Positions 23,028-35,461 of a DNA stretch of 64,000 nucleotides are shown piece by piece. The translations under genes and the position numbers were made by a program. This DNA comes from Ceratorhiza oryzae-sativae (Eukaryota; Basidiomycota; Agaricomycetes; Cantharellales; Ceratobasidiaceae). The notes below the pieces were generated by a model. It was not told the DNA's origin. It saw nothing but the letters and a program-made list of their open reading frames with translations, and searched no databases. Numbering within the stretch: position 1 is the first letter of the stretch; every line of letters begins with the position of its first letter. Location: the NCBI GenBank assembly GCA_030998015.1, contig JARWMV010000240.1, forward strand, positions 1,116,001-1,180,000. The letters run 5' to 3'.

Positions 23028-24633
23028 TCAAGTTACATACTGCACCGTTACTTCTCCGCCCTGGGCGCGAGTGATCTTCCAACTTCCAGTCTTTCTCCTC
23101 CCCATCTCTTCAATCGAAGCGAGCTTTGGACAGAGCATCGCAATTTCGCATACACACGCAGTCCACCTGGATACTTCCTCGTGGTGGCGCCAAACAGTGA
23201 GCTTGCGAAGATTCGGGGTAAACAAGAAATACGAAGTGAGTTGCTCCTACGCCAAAGGATTGTGAGCATACATACGCGGCTCTGGACATTCGGCGGCCAT
23301 ACCAGCTGTCCAAAATTCATTCCTATTTGGATTTCTTCCACCATGGGCGTACACTTGAGTACGCCATCCAACCCTTCCATGTCGTTGTCATCCGCCGAGT
23401 CGGGAAGTATCGCTGCAAATCGCCGAAGGTTCGGCATGCATCTGGCCGAATAGGCGATGGCATCAAAATCGAGATTATTCCACCCGCCTAGTAATCCGTC
23501 TGTGAGAGTGATGGATTGAATCTGGTCTGCGAGTTTGGAGGCTGCAACTGGAACACATATAAACGCGGGGGCCTCTAAATGAATCAAGGATGGCCAGAGC
23601 TCTTCCACCACTTCAGGGTTAATAAGCTCTAAATATTCTCTCCCGTCCATCCAGCCAAGGCCGATTGTATGCAAACCAGGGTGGCGAGTATAGAACTTCC
23701 GCAAAGAATTCCGGTCGGATGAACCAAAGAACGCGTACCAGCTTGGCGCGATTTTTCCCATCGCGCGGAACGTGTGTAAAAAGGGCAAGTAAAGATCTTC
23801 GAGTTGGTCCCAGATTACACACGGTGACCAATAGGGCCTACTATCATCATCGTCAAAATCGAGTTCTATGCTCCTGAGATTGGGGCACGCTCGAATAAGC
23901 GAGGCAAGGGGTTCGACCTGCCGTTCGTCAAAGAAAGGACCTAGGCAGAGCCCGCTTTGAGGGCGTAGTTCGGGGGTTATCAAAAAAAAATAGACCCACA
24001 TATGTAATAGGTCTTCAACGAGAGATGGGTCAGGCCCTTGAACTGGTAGATTCTGCCAGTCGTATTTGGTGCATACTCGTTTGATATGCGCGATGCACTT
24101 ACTGCGTGTATGAGTCTACCTTTGGGTGTTAGCTTTCCTGGGATCTGAATTGCGGAATCAAATCGCTTACCGTGGTAGTACCCTTCGCGTTCATCCAGCG
24201 AAAAATGAAACGCACAAAGTTTCGGACACTTGGTTTGCATCAACTGGATCGTAGAACAGTCTGGTGGGACCAACCCAAGATCCCACCCAAAGTACTCGAG
24301 ACACGGTACATTTGAAATGACATGGTGGAGGAGCAGCCAATATTCGGGATCAGTAAGGCCTTGCGATTCCGTGTAGCTCCACCCGGGACCTTTGAAAACA
24401 ACTAACCCCCGCAAATGTTGGCGGACTGAGAGGGGCGAATTTTCGGCGGTTAGTTTCTGCGAAAGTTGTCGCATGTGTTGCGTGGTGCCGATCGAAACGA
24501 GACGGTGCAAGTGAGAAAAGGCTAGCAGCTGCCATTTGTGAGACACCAGAGACGCCGCGGCGAGGTCTCTCGTAGCGAGGTTCTTGAGGACAGACCCCCA
24601 GATTTCAGATGGTAGGGGAGAAGACATATCCAA
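23028..24633 (-). CDS. F-box protein with LRR-like C-terminal region
   Basis: Likely substrate receptor of an SCF ubiquitin ligase. The N-terminal 45 residues are an F-box (PLPSEIWGSVLKNLATRDLAAASLVSHKW). The rest has irregular leucine-rich segments such as LASLIRACPNLRSIELDFD and YSARCMPNLRRFAAIL. Exon 1 runs 24633 to ~24171 and ends with GYYHG. A 17-nt micro-exon (24103-24119, GRLIHA with flanking bases) and an exon starting FKGLTHLSLKTYY follow; all phases match. A further intron hides a T9 tract near 23985 that otherwise looks like a frameshift. The last intron lies at about 23275-23212 on this strand, after PPNVQSR. TGA is at 23028-23030. Partner proteins cannot be read from sequence. 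Confidence 0.83.
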
Positions 24634-24894
24634 GGATGAATTGCACGAGAGCTCGAGAGGGGGGCATTATTTATCCTGTAATCAGACGAATGCGAATGCC
24701 CGGGTGGCGTGGTCAGGATCTGGCCAAGCAAAACGTGTCCTATGAGTTTCGTGAAGAAATCCAATCAAAAACAGGTATTTGATCCCATACGGATTCTCGA
24801 GACACGCATTTATAGGTGCTTTGATTTGTCAAGAATCCACCCAGCACTCGTACCCAACCGGCGCTATAGATCTGGTTTGGAGGAGCAAAAAGTT
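24634..24894. promoter_or_regulatory. F-box gene upstream region
   Basis: Contains TATTTATCC-like AT-rich sequence about 35 nt upstream of the F-box ATG (near 24667). No further element identified. Confidence 0.25.
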
Positions 24895-24993
24895 TGGACA
24901 CACTGGGGATCGAACCCAGGGCCGCCTCAAGTCGCGGGGCACCACTGCTGGTGCGGCTGCAAATGAGGCGTGATACCACTACACCATATGCCC
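24895..24993 (-). tRNA. tRNA-Ala (anticodon TGC) with intron
   Basis: Cloverleaf read on the minus strand. The acceptor stem GGGCATA pairs with TGTGTCC, including the G3-U70 wobble that specifies alanine, followed by A73. The D arm is GGTGTAGTGGTATCA, the anticodon stem is CCTCA/TGAGG, the loop is TTTGCA plus T, and the T arm is CTGGGTTCGATCCCCAG. A ~27-nt intron follows position 37 (about 24932-24958). The D-arm and T-arm sequences also serve as the polymerase III A and B boxes. Mature length is about 72 nt. Confidence 0.92.
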
Positions 24994-25151
24994 TGGAGGA
25001 TTGGGGTTGCTGATCGATTGCGATCGGAGCCGCGCAGGACAGCGGACATTCAGCTGACCATGAGCATTGCCGAGAGCCGGATGCCAATCGCCTCGCCTCC
25101 TGTCCACCACCACGCTACAAGCCAGGGCCAGCTCACGACGCACACCAGGCC

Positions 25152-26435
25152 ATGTTGTCCCGTCGATCTGTTTGCTCGGCCCCCCGACTGCTCAGAACCT
25201 ATGCGACCCCGGCTGCTGGGTCCCATACGCTGCTGTTTGTCGAGCACACAAACGGGTCCGTCGACGCTGCTTCGCTCTCGGCACTCACTGCTGCCAAGCA
25301 GCTCAACGGCAAGGTCACCGCGTTGGTCGTAGGCGGCGAGGAAGGCGAGGTCCAAAAGGTGGTAGAGCAAGCTAAAAAGTGAATCTTGTCCATCCATCGT
25401 CGATCCACTAGCTCACCACTTTACCTCCCCAGACTAGACGGCGTCTCCAATGTGCTCTACACGGCGTCTCCGACATACAAGAACCTCCTCCCTGAGCACC
25501 TTACGCCTCTCGTCAAATCCTCGCTCCAATCCGGATCCTACACCCACCTTGCGGCCGCCCACTCGACGCTGGCCAAATCCCTCCTCCCACGCATCGCTGC
25601 TCAACTCGACGTCCCGGCCGTTGCAGACGTCACGTCTGTCACACCCAGCGATGACGGTTCCACCACGTTCACCCGGCCGATTTACGCCGGAAACGCCATC
25701 ACCACTGTCAAAGCTCCGGCCTCGCTCTCTCCCAAGGTCTTTACCGCCCGCGCAACGGCCTTTCCCAAGGCAGCGCTCTCGGGGTCTGGCGTGGAGGCTA
25801 CCAAGGTGGACGACACGCCCCCGGTAAAGGGAACCGAGCACATCGAGACCAAGCTCTCGGTCTCGGACCGACCGGATTTGGCCGTTGCGGGGCGGGTTGT
25901 CTCTGGAGGACGCGCGCTCAAGGATGCCGAGACGTTCAAGAAGGTGATCGATCCCCTCGCGGACGTGTTGGGTGCGGCCGTCGGTGCTAGTCGGGCGGCG
26001 GTCGACGCTGGATACGTGGACAACTCGCTCCAGGTAAGGGTGCTTTTTCCCGGCAAGAGTCGATCCAGTCTGAGATGCCGCGTGAATTAGGTCGGACAAA
26101 CCGGCAAGGTTGTCGCGCCCGAGCTATACATCGCGATCGGAATTAGCGGGGCGATCCAGCATTTGGCCGGAATGAAGGACTCGAAGATGATTGTCGCCAT
26201 CAACAAGGTTTGTCCCTCATCCAGCCTATCCTCTAGCCTCCCTCGACCCATGGACATGCTCCTCTTTCACTCTATTCGGGATTTCGTTGAATTTCTCCCG
26301 CATTCACGTGAAAACACGGTGACTAACTTGCTCCCTCAGGACCCAGATGCGCCAATCCACCAAGTTGCTGACCTCGGCTACGTCGCAGACTTGTACCAAG
26401 CTGTTCCGGAGCTCACCGAGAAACTCAAAAAGTAG
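25152..26435 (+). CDS. ETFA: Electron transfer flavoprotein subunit alpha, mitochondrial
   Basis: Accepts electrons from acyl-CoA and other dehydrogenases in the mitochondrial matrix and passes them through FAD to ETF-ubiquinone oxidoreductase. Exons 25152-25378, 25433-26033, 26091-26207 and 26340-26435 splice in phase. The first ~20 residues ([20 protein letters not shown]) form a basic, Ser/Arg-rich mitochondrial presequence. The N-terminal domain has [12 protein letters not shown]; the C-terminal FAD domain has [51 protein letters not shown] and [19 protein letters not shown], the standard flavin-binding series. Length about 345 residues is normal. Starts about 160 nt from the divergent tRNA-Ala, so the promoter is compact. 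Confidence 0.95.
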
Positions 26436-26558
26436 ATTTATCATGTGGACACCGGATTCACGGGTATTGTATTTAAACTTTTACACGGAGCGGAATGAAA
26501 CAGAACGGAGGAGCAAAATCAACGCATGAAATTCCAAGCTGAGATGATAGGCGAGCTA

Positions 26559-27833
26559 TTAGTTTCGCGTGGCCTTGATGACAACGGGAATGACGCCTCC
26601 AGTGGGTAAGCCGTATGGCTGATGCCCAAGGACGTGCAACGCCGCCCCTATCGCTCCCCCATGGGCCGTGATCGAAAAGACTGTCTTCCGAGTCAGAATG
26701 GAACCCAGCGATCGATCGAATCGGGGGTGCTCACAGGTCTCGTTTTCGGGCAAAAGCTCGCCGAAAATCTTGTCGAGCGCAGATCGAAGCCGGGAGATAT
26801 TTCTCCGTGGGTTTCGCGGCGTTCTGTCCATAGTTCGTCCTAGGCACCAGGGAGCGACGGGATTAATAAAATAAAATAAGGTTATATGAAGGATTTCGTA
26901 TATACCTCTTCGGTGAACCCTGGCTCGATGGTGAAATCGGGATACGCCCCCTGGATGTAGGTTTTTGTGCGCCGTTTGTCGCATGTGTGTTCCCCAATGT
27001 CCTCTCGCAAGAACTTGTTCGACGGTAAGAATTAAGAATAAAACCACGAGTTGAACGAACAATCACACCTCTACAACCAATGGCTTCACCAAATCAGCCT
27101 TGCCCCCGATACCATACAATATTCCTCTAAACGTGATATCGAGAGTTGAAGCTGCCCGAGATAGAGGAGAGGAAAAAAGTCTCGTTGGCTGTAGTAGCAA
27201 TGGTTTAGGCGCCAGCATCTTGGGCGGAAGAGGGAGACAAACCAAAGGAACTGGATCTCCCCGACCAAGTTCAGTCACCCAAACATCACGAGCAGCCTTG
27301 GCTTGCTGTTTTCCCAAATCTGTGAGCTGTGGATCGGCTGAAAACAATCAAAATTCAATCTCAAGTGGAAGGAAGATCCATAAAAAGAAGAAATGAACAT
27401 ACGACCCCAGGTCAATTTTCCATCCCCGTTCAACATGGACCAGTGATCATCCCAAGCTTCCGTCCCATACAACGATTCAGCAACATTATCTGTTCAACCC
27501 ATCGATTTGAATGTCAAGCTCTCTCTCTCTCGATCCAGGCTCTTGGATCACTCACGCCATCCCTGTCCATGTCTGCCAAACCAACATACGGCATATCTCA
27601 CACCACTTGGGGCATCCGCTTGGAGTTTTGCGATACTAGACTTGAAATCGGACCAATACGTGTTGGAGGACGTGTGTTTGAGGCCGAACGCCGCAGGGTT
27701 GGGGCCGATGGCAGCCGGGTTCGCTCCGCGGTCTGTTTGGACAAAGTATCCTGGGATAGCCTGCAACAGAAACAATTCAAAAGGGGCAAAGAGAGCCGAA
27801 TGATCTAGCTACCTCGTATCTAAATGTTTTCAT
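26559..27833 (-). CDS. Histidine phosphatase superfamily protein, paralogue A
   Basis: Phosphoglycerate-mutase-like fold with a phosphohistidine mechanism. Exon 1 is only 21 nt (MKTFRYE, ATG 27833), then AIPGYFVQTD. Further exons give YAVCWFGRHGQGWHNVAES, with the RHG catalytic motif, then ADPQLTDLGKQQA, RLFSSPLSRAASTLDITF (second arginine), REDIGEHTCDKRRTK and SITAHGGAI, with the second catalytic His, and end LPTGGVIPVVIKATRN. No signal peptide, unlike paralogue B. In the DELWTERRETHGEIS exon the frame must shift by one base near 26795 to continue as RLRSALDKIFGEL, matching the paralogues; the uninterrupted frame does not. Substrate unknown. First of three same-strand copies. Confidence 0.8.
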
Positions 27834-28203
27834 GGTCGGTCTCTCTAATGCGTTCGGCGCTCGTTGGAACCGACTGCGGTTGGCGGGTTTTGCTAGTACG
27901 TTTTCGCACCGCCATATTTATAAGATATTCAACGGATGAAATCCGGGCGAGTAAGACACAGCCTCCATCATTGCGCCAACGTGGTGGAGGCCAGTGAGAG
28001 CATAGAACAGGATCACGTGTGCTCACCACTCATGCGTTGGGCATTTCGACGGGTCAAGCCCAAAGTTCTAACTAAACGCCCCCCTCCACGGTTTTCCGGT
28101 GATTGGAACAACTGGTGTCGTAACATAAACGGGTGGTATTAACTAGAGAGCGTGAAAGCTACATGACCGTAACTCGATGGTGTTAAATATCGAAGTACAA
28201 GAG
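27834..28203. other. Spacer between phosphatase paralogues A and B
   Basis: Upstream region of paralogue A and 3' flank of B. No further gene or repeat recognised. Confidence 0.45.
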
Positions 28204-29541
28204 TTACTCCTGCGTAGCCTTGATCACGACTGGGATGACACCCCCAGTGGGTAACGAATATCGGCGATGTCCTAGCACGCGAAGCGCAGCGCTGATTGCC
28301 CCGCTGTGAGCCGTGATTGAAAAGACTCGAGAGCCCAAGTCAGTATTGATGCATCGCCTAGAGTTGGATAAATGCTTATGCTCACAGGTATCGTGATTGG
28401 ACAAGAGTTTGCCAAAAATGGTATCCAGAGCGGCCTTCAGTCGAGCGTTGGCTTCGTCGTCCGTCTCTCGGTGGTCTGCGGTCCAGAGCTCATCCTGAAA
28501 TGGAACATGAGCTCACAGCTATAAAGAATATTATGGTATCGAACCTCCTCGGTAAATCCAGGCTCGATACGGAAACCCTCATAAGTCTTTCGAATGTAGG
28601 TCTTGGTGCGACGTTTGTCACAGGTGTGAACTCCAATGACTTCTCGGAGATTCTGAATCGAGGGCACGGCTTGTTCAAACGCTCCTTTGAAGCTAGGATA
28701 GGTGAGAACGCACCTCCATGACGTATGGCTTTACGATATCATGTTTTTCCTTGACATCTACCAAAACTCCGCTAAAAGTGATGTTAAGGGTCGAGGCAGC
28801 ACGGGACATTGGCGAGGAGAATAGTTTCGTTGGCTGATCCCGAGTCAGACTGGGCATTGGTCAGGAAATAACAAGCGACACCTACAAGGGGGACTGGGTC
28901 CTTCTTGGCCAACTCAGTCACCCAAGCATTGTGGGCGAGCTGAGCCTGTTGCTTGCCCAAATCAGTGAGCAAAGCATCGGCTATCGACAAAACGAAATCA
29001 GAATCCGGATACTGTAAAGTCCGATGAATGGAAATAAGACGTACGACCCCAAGTCATGTTTCCATCACCATTCAGCTTGGACCAGTAATCATCCCACGCT
29101 TGGGTTCCATAAAAGGACTCGGCAACGTTATCTGTTTATTTCAAACATTCATATTAGTTCCACAGACAAGAATATAGACAAACTCACGCCATCCTTGTCC
29201 GTGGCGTCCGAACCAACAAACGGCGTACCTCACGCCCTTGGGTGCTTCTCGCTGAAGTTTGAAAATGCTAGATCTAAAGTCGGACCAGTATGTAGCCGAG
29301 GTGTTGGCCTTCAACCCAAACGCGGGAGGATTGGGGCCAACTTTAGCTGGGTCGGTCGAGTTGTCTGTCTGAATAAAGAATCCTGGGACGACCTGCAGAG
29401 TACATGTGAGGGATTCGGCCGAATAAAATAAAATAAACCAACCTGATAACTGAACGTCTCTCCATTATAGTCGTCTGATATAGCCTGGATGGATGCTGCC
29501 ATTGCAGCCAACAATCCTGCGACCCGAGCAAAGCCACGCAT
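28204..29541 (-). CDS. Histidine phosphatase superfamily protein, paralogue B, predicted secreted
   Basis: Starts MRGFARVAGLLAAMAASIQAIS, a clear signal peptide absent from the other three copies, then DDYNGETFSYQ and VVPGFFIQTD. Catalytic elements: YAVCWFGRHGQGWHNVAES, ALLTDLGKQQAQLAHNAW, KLFSSPMSRAASTLNITF, REVIGVHTCDKRRTKTYI and SITAHSGAI; ends PTGGVIPVVIKATQE at TAA 28204-28206. All exon frames are open with matching phases, so this copy looks intact. Introns sit at the same positions as in A, C and D, showing common descent. An extracellular or secretory-pathway phosphatase is inferred; the substrate is unknown. Confidence 0.88.
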
Positions 29542-30234
29542 GTTCGTTGATTGAGCCGGTAGTTGAGGCGGAAGAAACTCTTACAACAGCCTTTAAGGAT
29601 TCTTGGGGGTCGACAAATGCGAATGTGCCTGCCTTCTGCTTCGGTGCATGTGATGGGAAGGCGAATGAGGTGTGCGGGGAGGTCACGTGTAACTTTCGCC
29701 GAGCCAATCAATAGCGCTTGCTAAGCAACGTGTTGATGAGGCTGCATCCATCGAGTTCCGGCGTCGGGCTTGGACGTACCTTGTGCTTCACGTTAATATG
29801 CCGTTACATGCTCAAAGCTGCTTATTTGTGGATACCAATTGTAGAAGGATAACTTGCGGAAATATAAGTCCATTTGGGGCACGTGGCAACCCGACCAGCT
29901 GTTTCCAATTCACAGCCAAGGTCGACCGCTACGACCCACCAGCTTCTCTTTTTGATGAATATCAATTATTAACCCTTACAGGCGTAACAATAACTGTATA
30001 AAATGGATTCTAATGGATTCAGCGTGTATTCCGGACCCGACAACAAATATTATCCTATCTTTCAAACTGGACTTTGCGCATACACGGGCATGGCAATCTG
30101 CACCGAGCTCCGAAAATTACGTGTGAAATACATGGGCCAGAGCGTTATGGCTTTCAAATGGCGGGACTGTTCCCTGCTTCAAGTGAGCCATGGTTATCAA
30201 ACTGCTTGGCTTTATGGCCACCCAGATGTCTAAA
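29542..30234. other. Spacer between phosphatase paralogues B and C
   Basis: Contains a plus-strand 76-codon frame at 30003-30233 preceded by TATAAA; no family resemblance, and it overlaps the 3' flank of paralogue C. Not called as a gene. Confidence 0.4.
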
Positions 30235-31512
30235 TTATATAGTCTCAGGGGTCGCTCGAATTACAACTGGGATGACCCCTCCGGTATCCAAGGGGTATTC
30301 CCTGTGTCCAATGACGTGTAGTATGTTCGTGATGGTGAGTATATGCGCTGTGATGGAGAAGTCTGATCGGGATAAAGGTTAGACGAATCGCTAGAATGAA
30401 GGCATCATCGAGCTTACAGGTATCTTTCTCGCTGAGCAAGGAGCTGAAAATCGCATCAAGGGCTTGTTTCAGTCTTATTCTGAAGGCTTCATCTGATTCC
30501 TGAGTGGTTGGCGACCAAGCCTCGTCCTACAACTAAATGTAACCACCGTACGTTTTAGTGGGGCGGAAAGCCTACTTCTTCTGTGAATCCAGGCTCAAAC
30601 TCAAACCAAGGGAATCGGTTTTGAAGGAAGATTTTAGACCGCCGCTTGTTGCATGTCCTAAGCCCATTCCGTTCTCTCAAATTCTTCGACCAGCTTCGTC
30701 AGACGATACTCGCATGGATGAAGTGTAGCGCGATCTTACCTCCATGATGTATGGGCGAACATATCCCATACCGATTTGTGACGAAAATGTGATCTCCAAA
30801 GTCTGTGCTGCACGGGTCAATGGAGAACAAAAGAACTTGGTGGGCTGTGTAATCCGCAATTGAAATCGGAATCGGGATAAGCGAAAGATAAATGGCGTAT
30901 AGGGAGCTAGTTACCAGTGGTACGGGGTCATATCGTTGGAGCTCTGCAGCCCAAATGTTCGCAGCTTTGCGTGCTTGTTCTTCGCCGAGCTTCGTGAGCT
31001 CTGCATCCACTGTAGACGCGTTAGTGAGCATGTTTAGTTCTCACCGCCATGCCCATACCCAGCGTATTTGTCCCGTCGCTATCGACGCGAGACCAGTGCT
31101 CATGCCAAGCTTTTCCCCCGTGCAGCTCTTGTATCACGTTATCTTATACAACGCAGATACAGTCTCATCAGGGTCACTATTCAGACGATCTAGGAGGCAT
31201 GGACTCACGCCAACCTTCCCCGTGACGGCCGAGCCAGCAGACAGCATACCTCACTCCAGGCGAAGCTTCCGTTTGCATTTTCGCAATTGATTTTTTGAAC
31301 TCCGTCCAACAAAGCGGAGATGCGTGGTTCGTTAGCCCAAATGCAATGGGGTTAGGCCCGATCGAAGTTGCGTCCGCCTCGGGATCAGACTGAACAAAGA
31401 ACCCCGGAATAGTCTATACGGGAAGATATGAGGCCCAAACCCATTGGAGCTCATTCAAGTTTACCTCGTAGCTGAATCTTGTATACAGTTGTTTCAATGG
31501 GCCTGACGTCAT
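30235..31512 (-). CDS. Histidine phosphatase superfamily protein, paralogue C
   Basis: Begins MTSGPLKQLYTRFSYE (ATG 31512), no signal peptide, followed by TIPGFFVQSDPEADATSIG. Keeps YAVCWLGRHGEGW (RHG), DAELTKLGEEQARKAANIW, KFFCSPLTRAAQTLEITF and FEFEPGFTEE. It is the most divergent copy: the conserved HTCDKRR is RTCNKRR, and TAHSG around the second catalytic His is TAHIL. Ends TGGVIPVVIRATPETI at TAA 30235-30237. All exons open and in phase. The catalytic His is retained, but the changed pocket residue suggests altered substrate or reduced activity (inference). Confidence 0.85.
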
Positions 31513-32099
31513 GGTGGTCGGGTACAAGAGGCGCAACGCCACTGGCCACGCCTGGCATCTCAAGCGCCAAGCTGGAACATTTGAAATGCCATTATTACCT
31601 CAATCCACAATCGACCACGACTCGGATTGTTGTCCAACTTGATCCTGCACCCTCGCCATCACTGGTTTGTTGCATAATCCATCAACAACCAAACTGTTTT
31701 ATCACGAAAAACATCTAGGCTGCCACTACCTAAAATTGCGTTATTCAAAGAAGATTAGTTTCGGCACGGTATCGGAGCCGAGCGGGCATGTATTTGTGGA
31801 CCGTTGGATAACTAAAGGCACGTAATCATCTCAGCCTATTTGACTTATGCATGGCTAATACCAGATGTCTACAGCTCTGTACTTCCGAACCCCTGCACTA
31901 GGCTGTACGATTATCCAAGTTATATCATTTGGTGTGTGTATCTTATCCATAATCTAATCTTTCTTCACTCAGTCATTTTCCGGGGTCGAAAATAGTTATA
32001 TCAGGTACAGCACTTGACATATCGGCTTTCAATCTGCTACGTCTTGCTACTCCAGCTGCTCCATACTCGAAACAACTCGTCGTCTTCTGACCCTGGAAC
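31513..32099. other. Divergent intergenic region, phosphatase C and GYP1
   Basis: Shared upstream region of the minus-strand phosphatase and plus-strand RabGAP. No clear TATA box; no gene or repeat seen. Confidence 0.45.
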
Positions 32100-34818
32100 A
32101 TGACTGCTCCGCCAGCACGTCCACACCTCGGTTTTCGGCCGACTTCTCATTTTTCAATCATAACGGCCGCTCAATCCAACTCGGATTGGGCTGAGGATGA
32201 CGCATGGGACTCTGGATCCGACGACGACAAACCACTCTCACCCCCTGCACGAAAATCCAACGCCAGTACACCTGCGCCTCCCACACCGAGCAGGAATGGG
32301 ACCCTGAGCGCTATGCCCACCATTTCTAGCGGGCTCTCAGCCGGATCAGCCGGATTATCTACTGGCAGTGCTGGATTGGGAACGGGCTCTGTCTCGACTG
32401 CGCCATCACCGCGCAGACTCGGTCCCAACTCGAGCACGACACAAGCACCGCTCCAGACCGCACCCATACCGTTCAGACAGCCCAGCGGACCTACGTCGTT
32501 GAACACTATCCGCGCGAACAACTTGCGGAAGCCGACGGTAGATCTCAATCCACCAAGTATTGGATCGGGCACACCAAACTCGACCTCGTCTAATGCCGAG
32601 CTTAGCTTTTCGTATACGCATGTGCATGCCCCATCGCCTAGCTCATATCCGCCCGCTCAAGATCTTAACAATCTCAGTTTGGCGGAGACGGCGTCCGTCG
32701 GAGGAAATACCACGACCACGACCACCGACGAAGAAGGACGAGCAAGCGTGGAAGTACCGAGTCCCAAAGGGCGGGGATGGATGTTCATCAAGGGTCATAG
32801 GTCCGGAAAAGAGACCAACGAGGAGCACGAGCGGGAGAAGGAAGGTTACAGGAGATGGGAGATGTCCGCGAGCGGGTCTGTTGATTTCGGGGGTATAGTG
32901 CCAGACGCACCCGAGTCCGACTCGGATGATGGCGGCATGGTCGTTGGGGATCTGGATGTTGATATCCATGGGGGTGGTCCAGGAGATATTCGGCGAGGGC
33001 AAAACAAGGGCAAAGAAAACACCAGGCTGGATTTTGCCAGAGCCAGTGAGGAACGGAAAGGCGAGGGGGAAGAAGGAGGCAAAATTGAGGTCCCGGAGGA
33101 ACTAGATGATGAGTTAACTCCGAGGGAAAAAGAGGGCATCGATGCTATCAGGGAGGACGCAGACGAAATCGTTGCCGGTAGGCCTACCGTACCATTTTGA
33201 ACCACAGTGCTGATTCGACTTCTTTCCAGATCCGTTCAGTGTCATCCGTCGGTCGAATCCTTACGGGCACGAATCGGGCTACAATAACAAACCCCCGCCA
33301 CCACGCCAATCACCTTCTCACGTAAAATCCCCAGAACGCCCTACAGATAGTCCCTCAAAACGGACATCGCGGACGTCATCCGTTCAAGGTAGACCGGCCT
33401 GGGGATCTGGAGCAGGGGCCGGGTTGAATCGAGGAAGGAGTGTGCGAACGAATAGGAGACATACGCAGTTTGTCGATTGTCTATCAAAGGAGGACATTAA
33501 CATGAGTTTGTTTCCCAACTCCAATTCCATTGCACTTGAGAAACTGACGCCCCATGTAGCTGAATTAAAAAAGCTTGCTTGGTCCGGTGTTCCGCCTCAT
33601 CTACGACCGGTAGTTTGGCCACTTCTGTTGGGGTACATCCCGTTGCCTTCGTCCACACGGTTACAAACATTGCAGCGGAAACGGGAAGAGTTTAGGAATC
33701 TCGTCAAGTAGGTTACCTAGTTTAATATTTCGGCTGTTTCAACCTGAGGATACTATCACTACAGAGTAACTTTTGAACGAGAACTTGACCAAGACATCTG
33801 GCGTCAGATCAAAAAAGATGTCCCTCGAACGAGGCCGGGCGTGCGACTATGGATGGAGCCTGGGACGCACCAGGTTAGTTTATATTCACGTCTACGCCAA
33901 TCACGGTGGGTAGTGCTAAAATTGACTACAGAGCCTTGAACGCATACTCTATGTCTGGGCAATTCGACATCCCGCGAGTGGATACGTCCAGGGTATCAAC
34001 GATTTAGTCACGCCATTTTACCAGATTTTTCTATCAGCTTATATTGGTACGCCATAGATTGGCCTGACCTTCCGTTTGCAGGGTGTTGATAAAAACGGCC
34101 ATTTATGTAGATGCTGATCCAGAAAACTATGACCCCGCCTGTCTTCCCCCACACATCCTTAACGCGATTGAAGCCGACTCTTTCTGGTGCTTCTCGAGAT
34201 TGTTAGACGGAATCCAAGATAATTATATATCTCAGCAGCCCGGGATTCATCGCAGTGTCAAGAGGATGGCCGAGTTAGTTAAGCGGATTGACGGTGAGTG
34301 ATCGCACGGTCCTTTCCCCGTAGAACTCCGTTTACCTCCGTCTGTAATATACAGCCCCACTTGCAGCTCACTTTGAGTCTCAAAGTGTGGAGTTTATGCA
34401 GTTTGCGTTTCGATGGATGAACTGCCTGTTGATGCGCGAGATTAGCGTGAAAAATACTATCAGGATGTGGGATACTTATTTAGTAAGCTAAATCTACTGC
34501 CTAGTTGAAACAGATGAATATTGACGCATCATGGCAATGCAGGCCGAAGGAACAGATGCTTTTTCTCAATTCCACCTCTACGTATGCTCGGCGTTTTTGG
34601 TCAAGTGGTCAGAGAAGCTTAAGGCAATGGACTTTCAGGTGCGTCCTACAGCCAAAAGTTTTGCTGTATTGGCTGAGTATATGCTTGTTCAGGGAATCAT
34701 CATGTTCCTTCAAGCGCTTCCGACTCAATCTTGGACAGACCATGAGATAGAACTCTTATTAAGCGAGGCATTCTTGTTAAGTAGTGTGTGGCATAACGCG
34801 CAGAGTCACTTTGGGTGA
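32100..34818 (+). CDS. GYP1: TBC-domain Rab GTPase-activating protein, Gyp1-like
   Basis: GAP for Golgi Rab GTPases (Ypt1/Rab1 class in yeast). The N-terminal ~400 residues are a disordered Ser/Thr/Pro/Gly-rich region (exon 1 32100-33177; exon 2 33230-33707). The TBC domain follows: LKKLAWSGVPPHLRPVVWPL, the Arg finger in DVPRTRPG (IxxDxxR motif), the Gln finger in YVQGINDLV, SFWCFSRLLDGIQDNYI, and the C-terminal LQALPTQSWTDHEIELLLSE, which is characteristic of Gyp1/TBC1D22 rather than other TBC proteins. Both catalytic fingers are present, so activity is expected. Introns are 50-60 nt. Ends QSHFG and TGA at 34816-34818. ATG 32100 is used because the long N-terminal exon is open from there. 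Confidence 0.92.
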
Positions 34819-35461
34819 GGATGTAGTGGTGGCATGCCAATTGTTTTTTTTTGCTTTGGAATCTGTTGTAGCTCCGCTTCGCGCAACCTGCTAGAAGTCA
34901 TCGAGCCCTAATTATTCTGCATTGTAACATAGTCTTCCCCCCTTAAAATACACCCACGAGAGACATCTGCCGATTACTGAGTCCAGGACTCCGTTTCCTC
35001 AAGATAACCCTTAACTATGCTCTGGACATCCAACTGTGGAGATATAGCACAAGCAATCCATTAGAAACAAGTGGGTATTCTGTTTGATTTTCATCCAGCT
35101 GACTAGCTGTGCAGCCCAAGCGTATAGGGTTTGATTGCATGCGTGACATCTCACGGGCAGACGCCTGTTCAACCTATTCTAGGACATATATCGTGTTCAA
35201 CGTACCAGACCAATTCCACAGAAACCGACCCGCCCTGTCTCAAGCTTAGGCTCGAATGAGCAGACCGGCGACTAGCCAGGTGGTACTTGTTAAACGCATT
35301 GGCGAATCACTGGAACTAAAAAGAAGATTGGGAATAAGCAAAAATTTGGGAAGCAAAAATCAGTGACACAACTATCACTGACGAGGCTTGGAATGATTGT
35401 GGTGTGTAGGTACGGCGCTTACGATGGGTCATGGTGGCTGGGTGTGTTACCCCTCGCGATT
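34819..35461. other. Intergenic region, GYP1 to phosphatase D
   Basis: No gene or repeat recognised; 3' flank of GYP1 and upstream region of paralogue D. Confidence 0.45.

Noticed and set aside
23975..24000. Frameshift at a T9 tract in the F-box gene
   Set aside because: The tract lies inside an intron (donor GTGGGTC, branch-like GATAAC, acceptor CTAG); the flanking exons join in phase.
32171..33205. Antisense frames opposite the GYP1 first exon
   Set aside because: Mirror of a Ser/Pro/Gly-rich coding exon; no protein features of their own.
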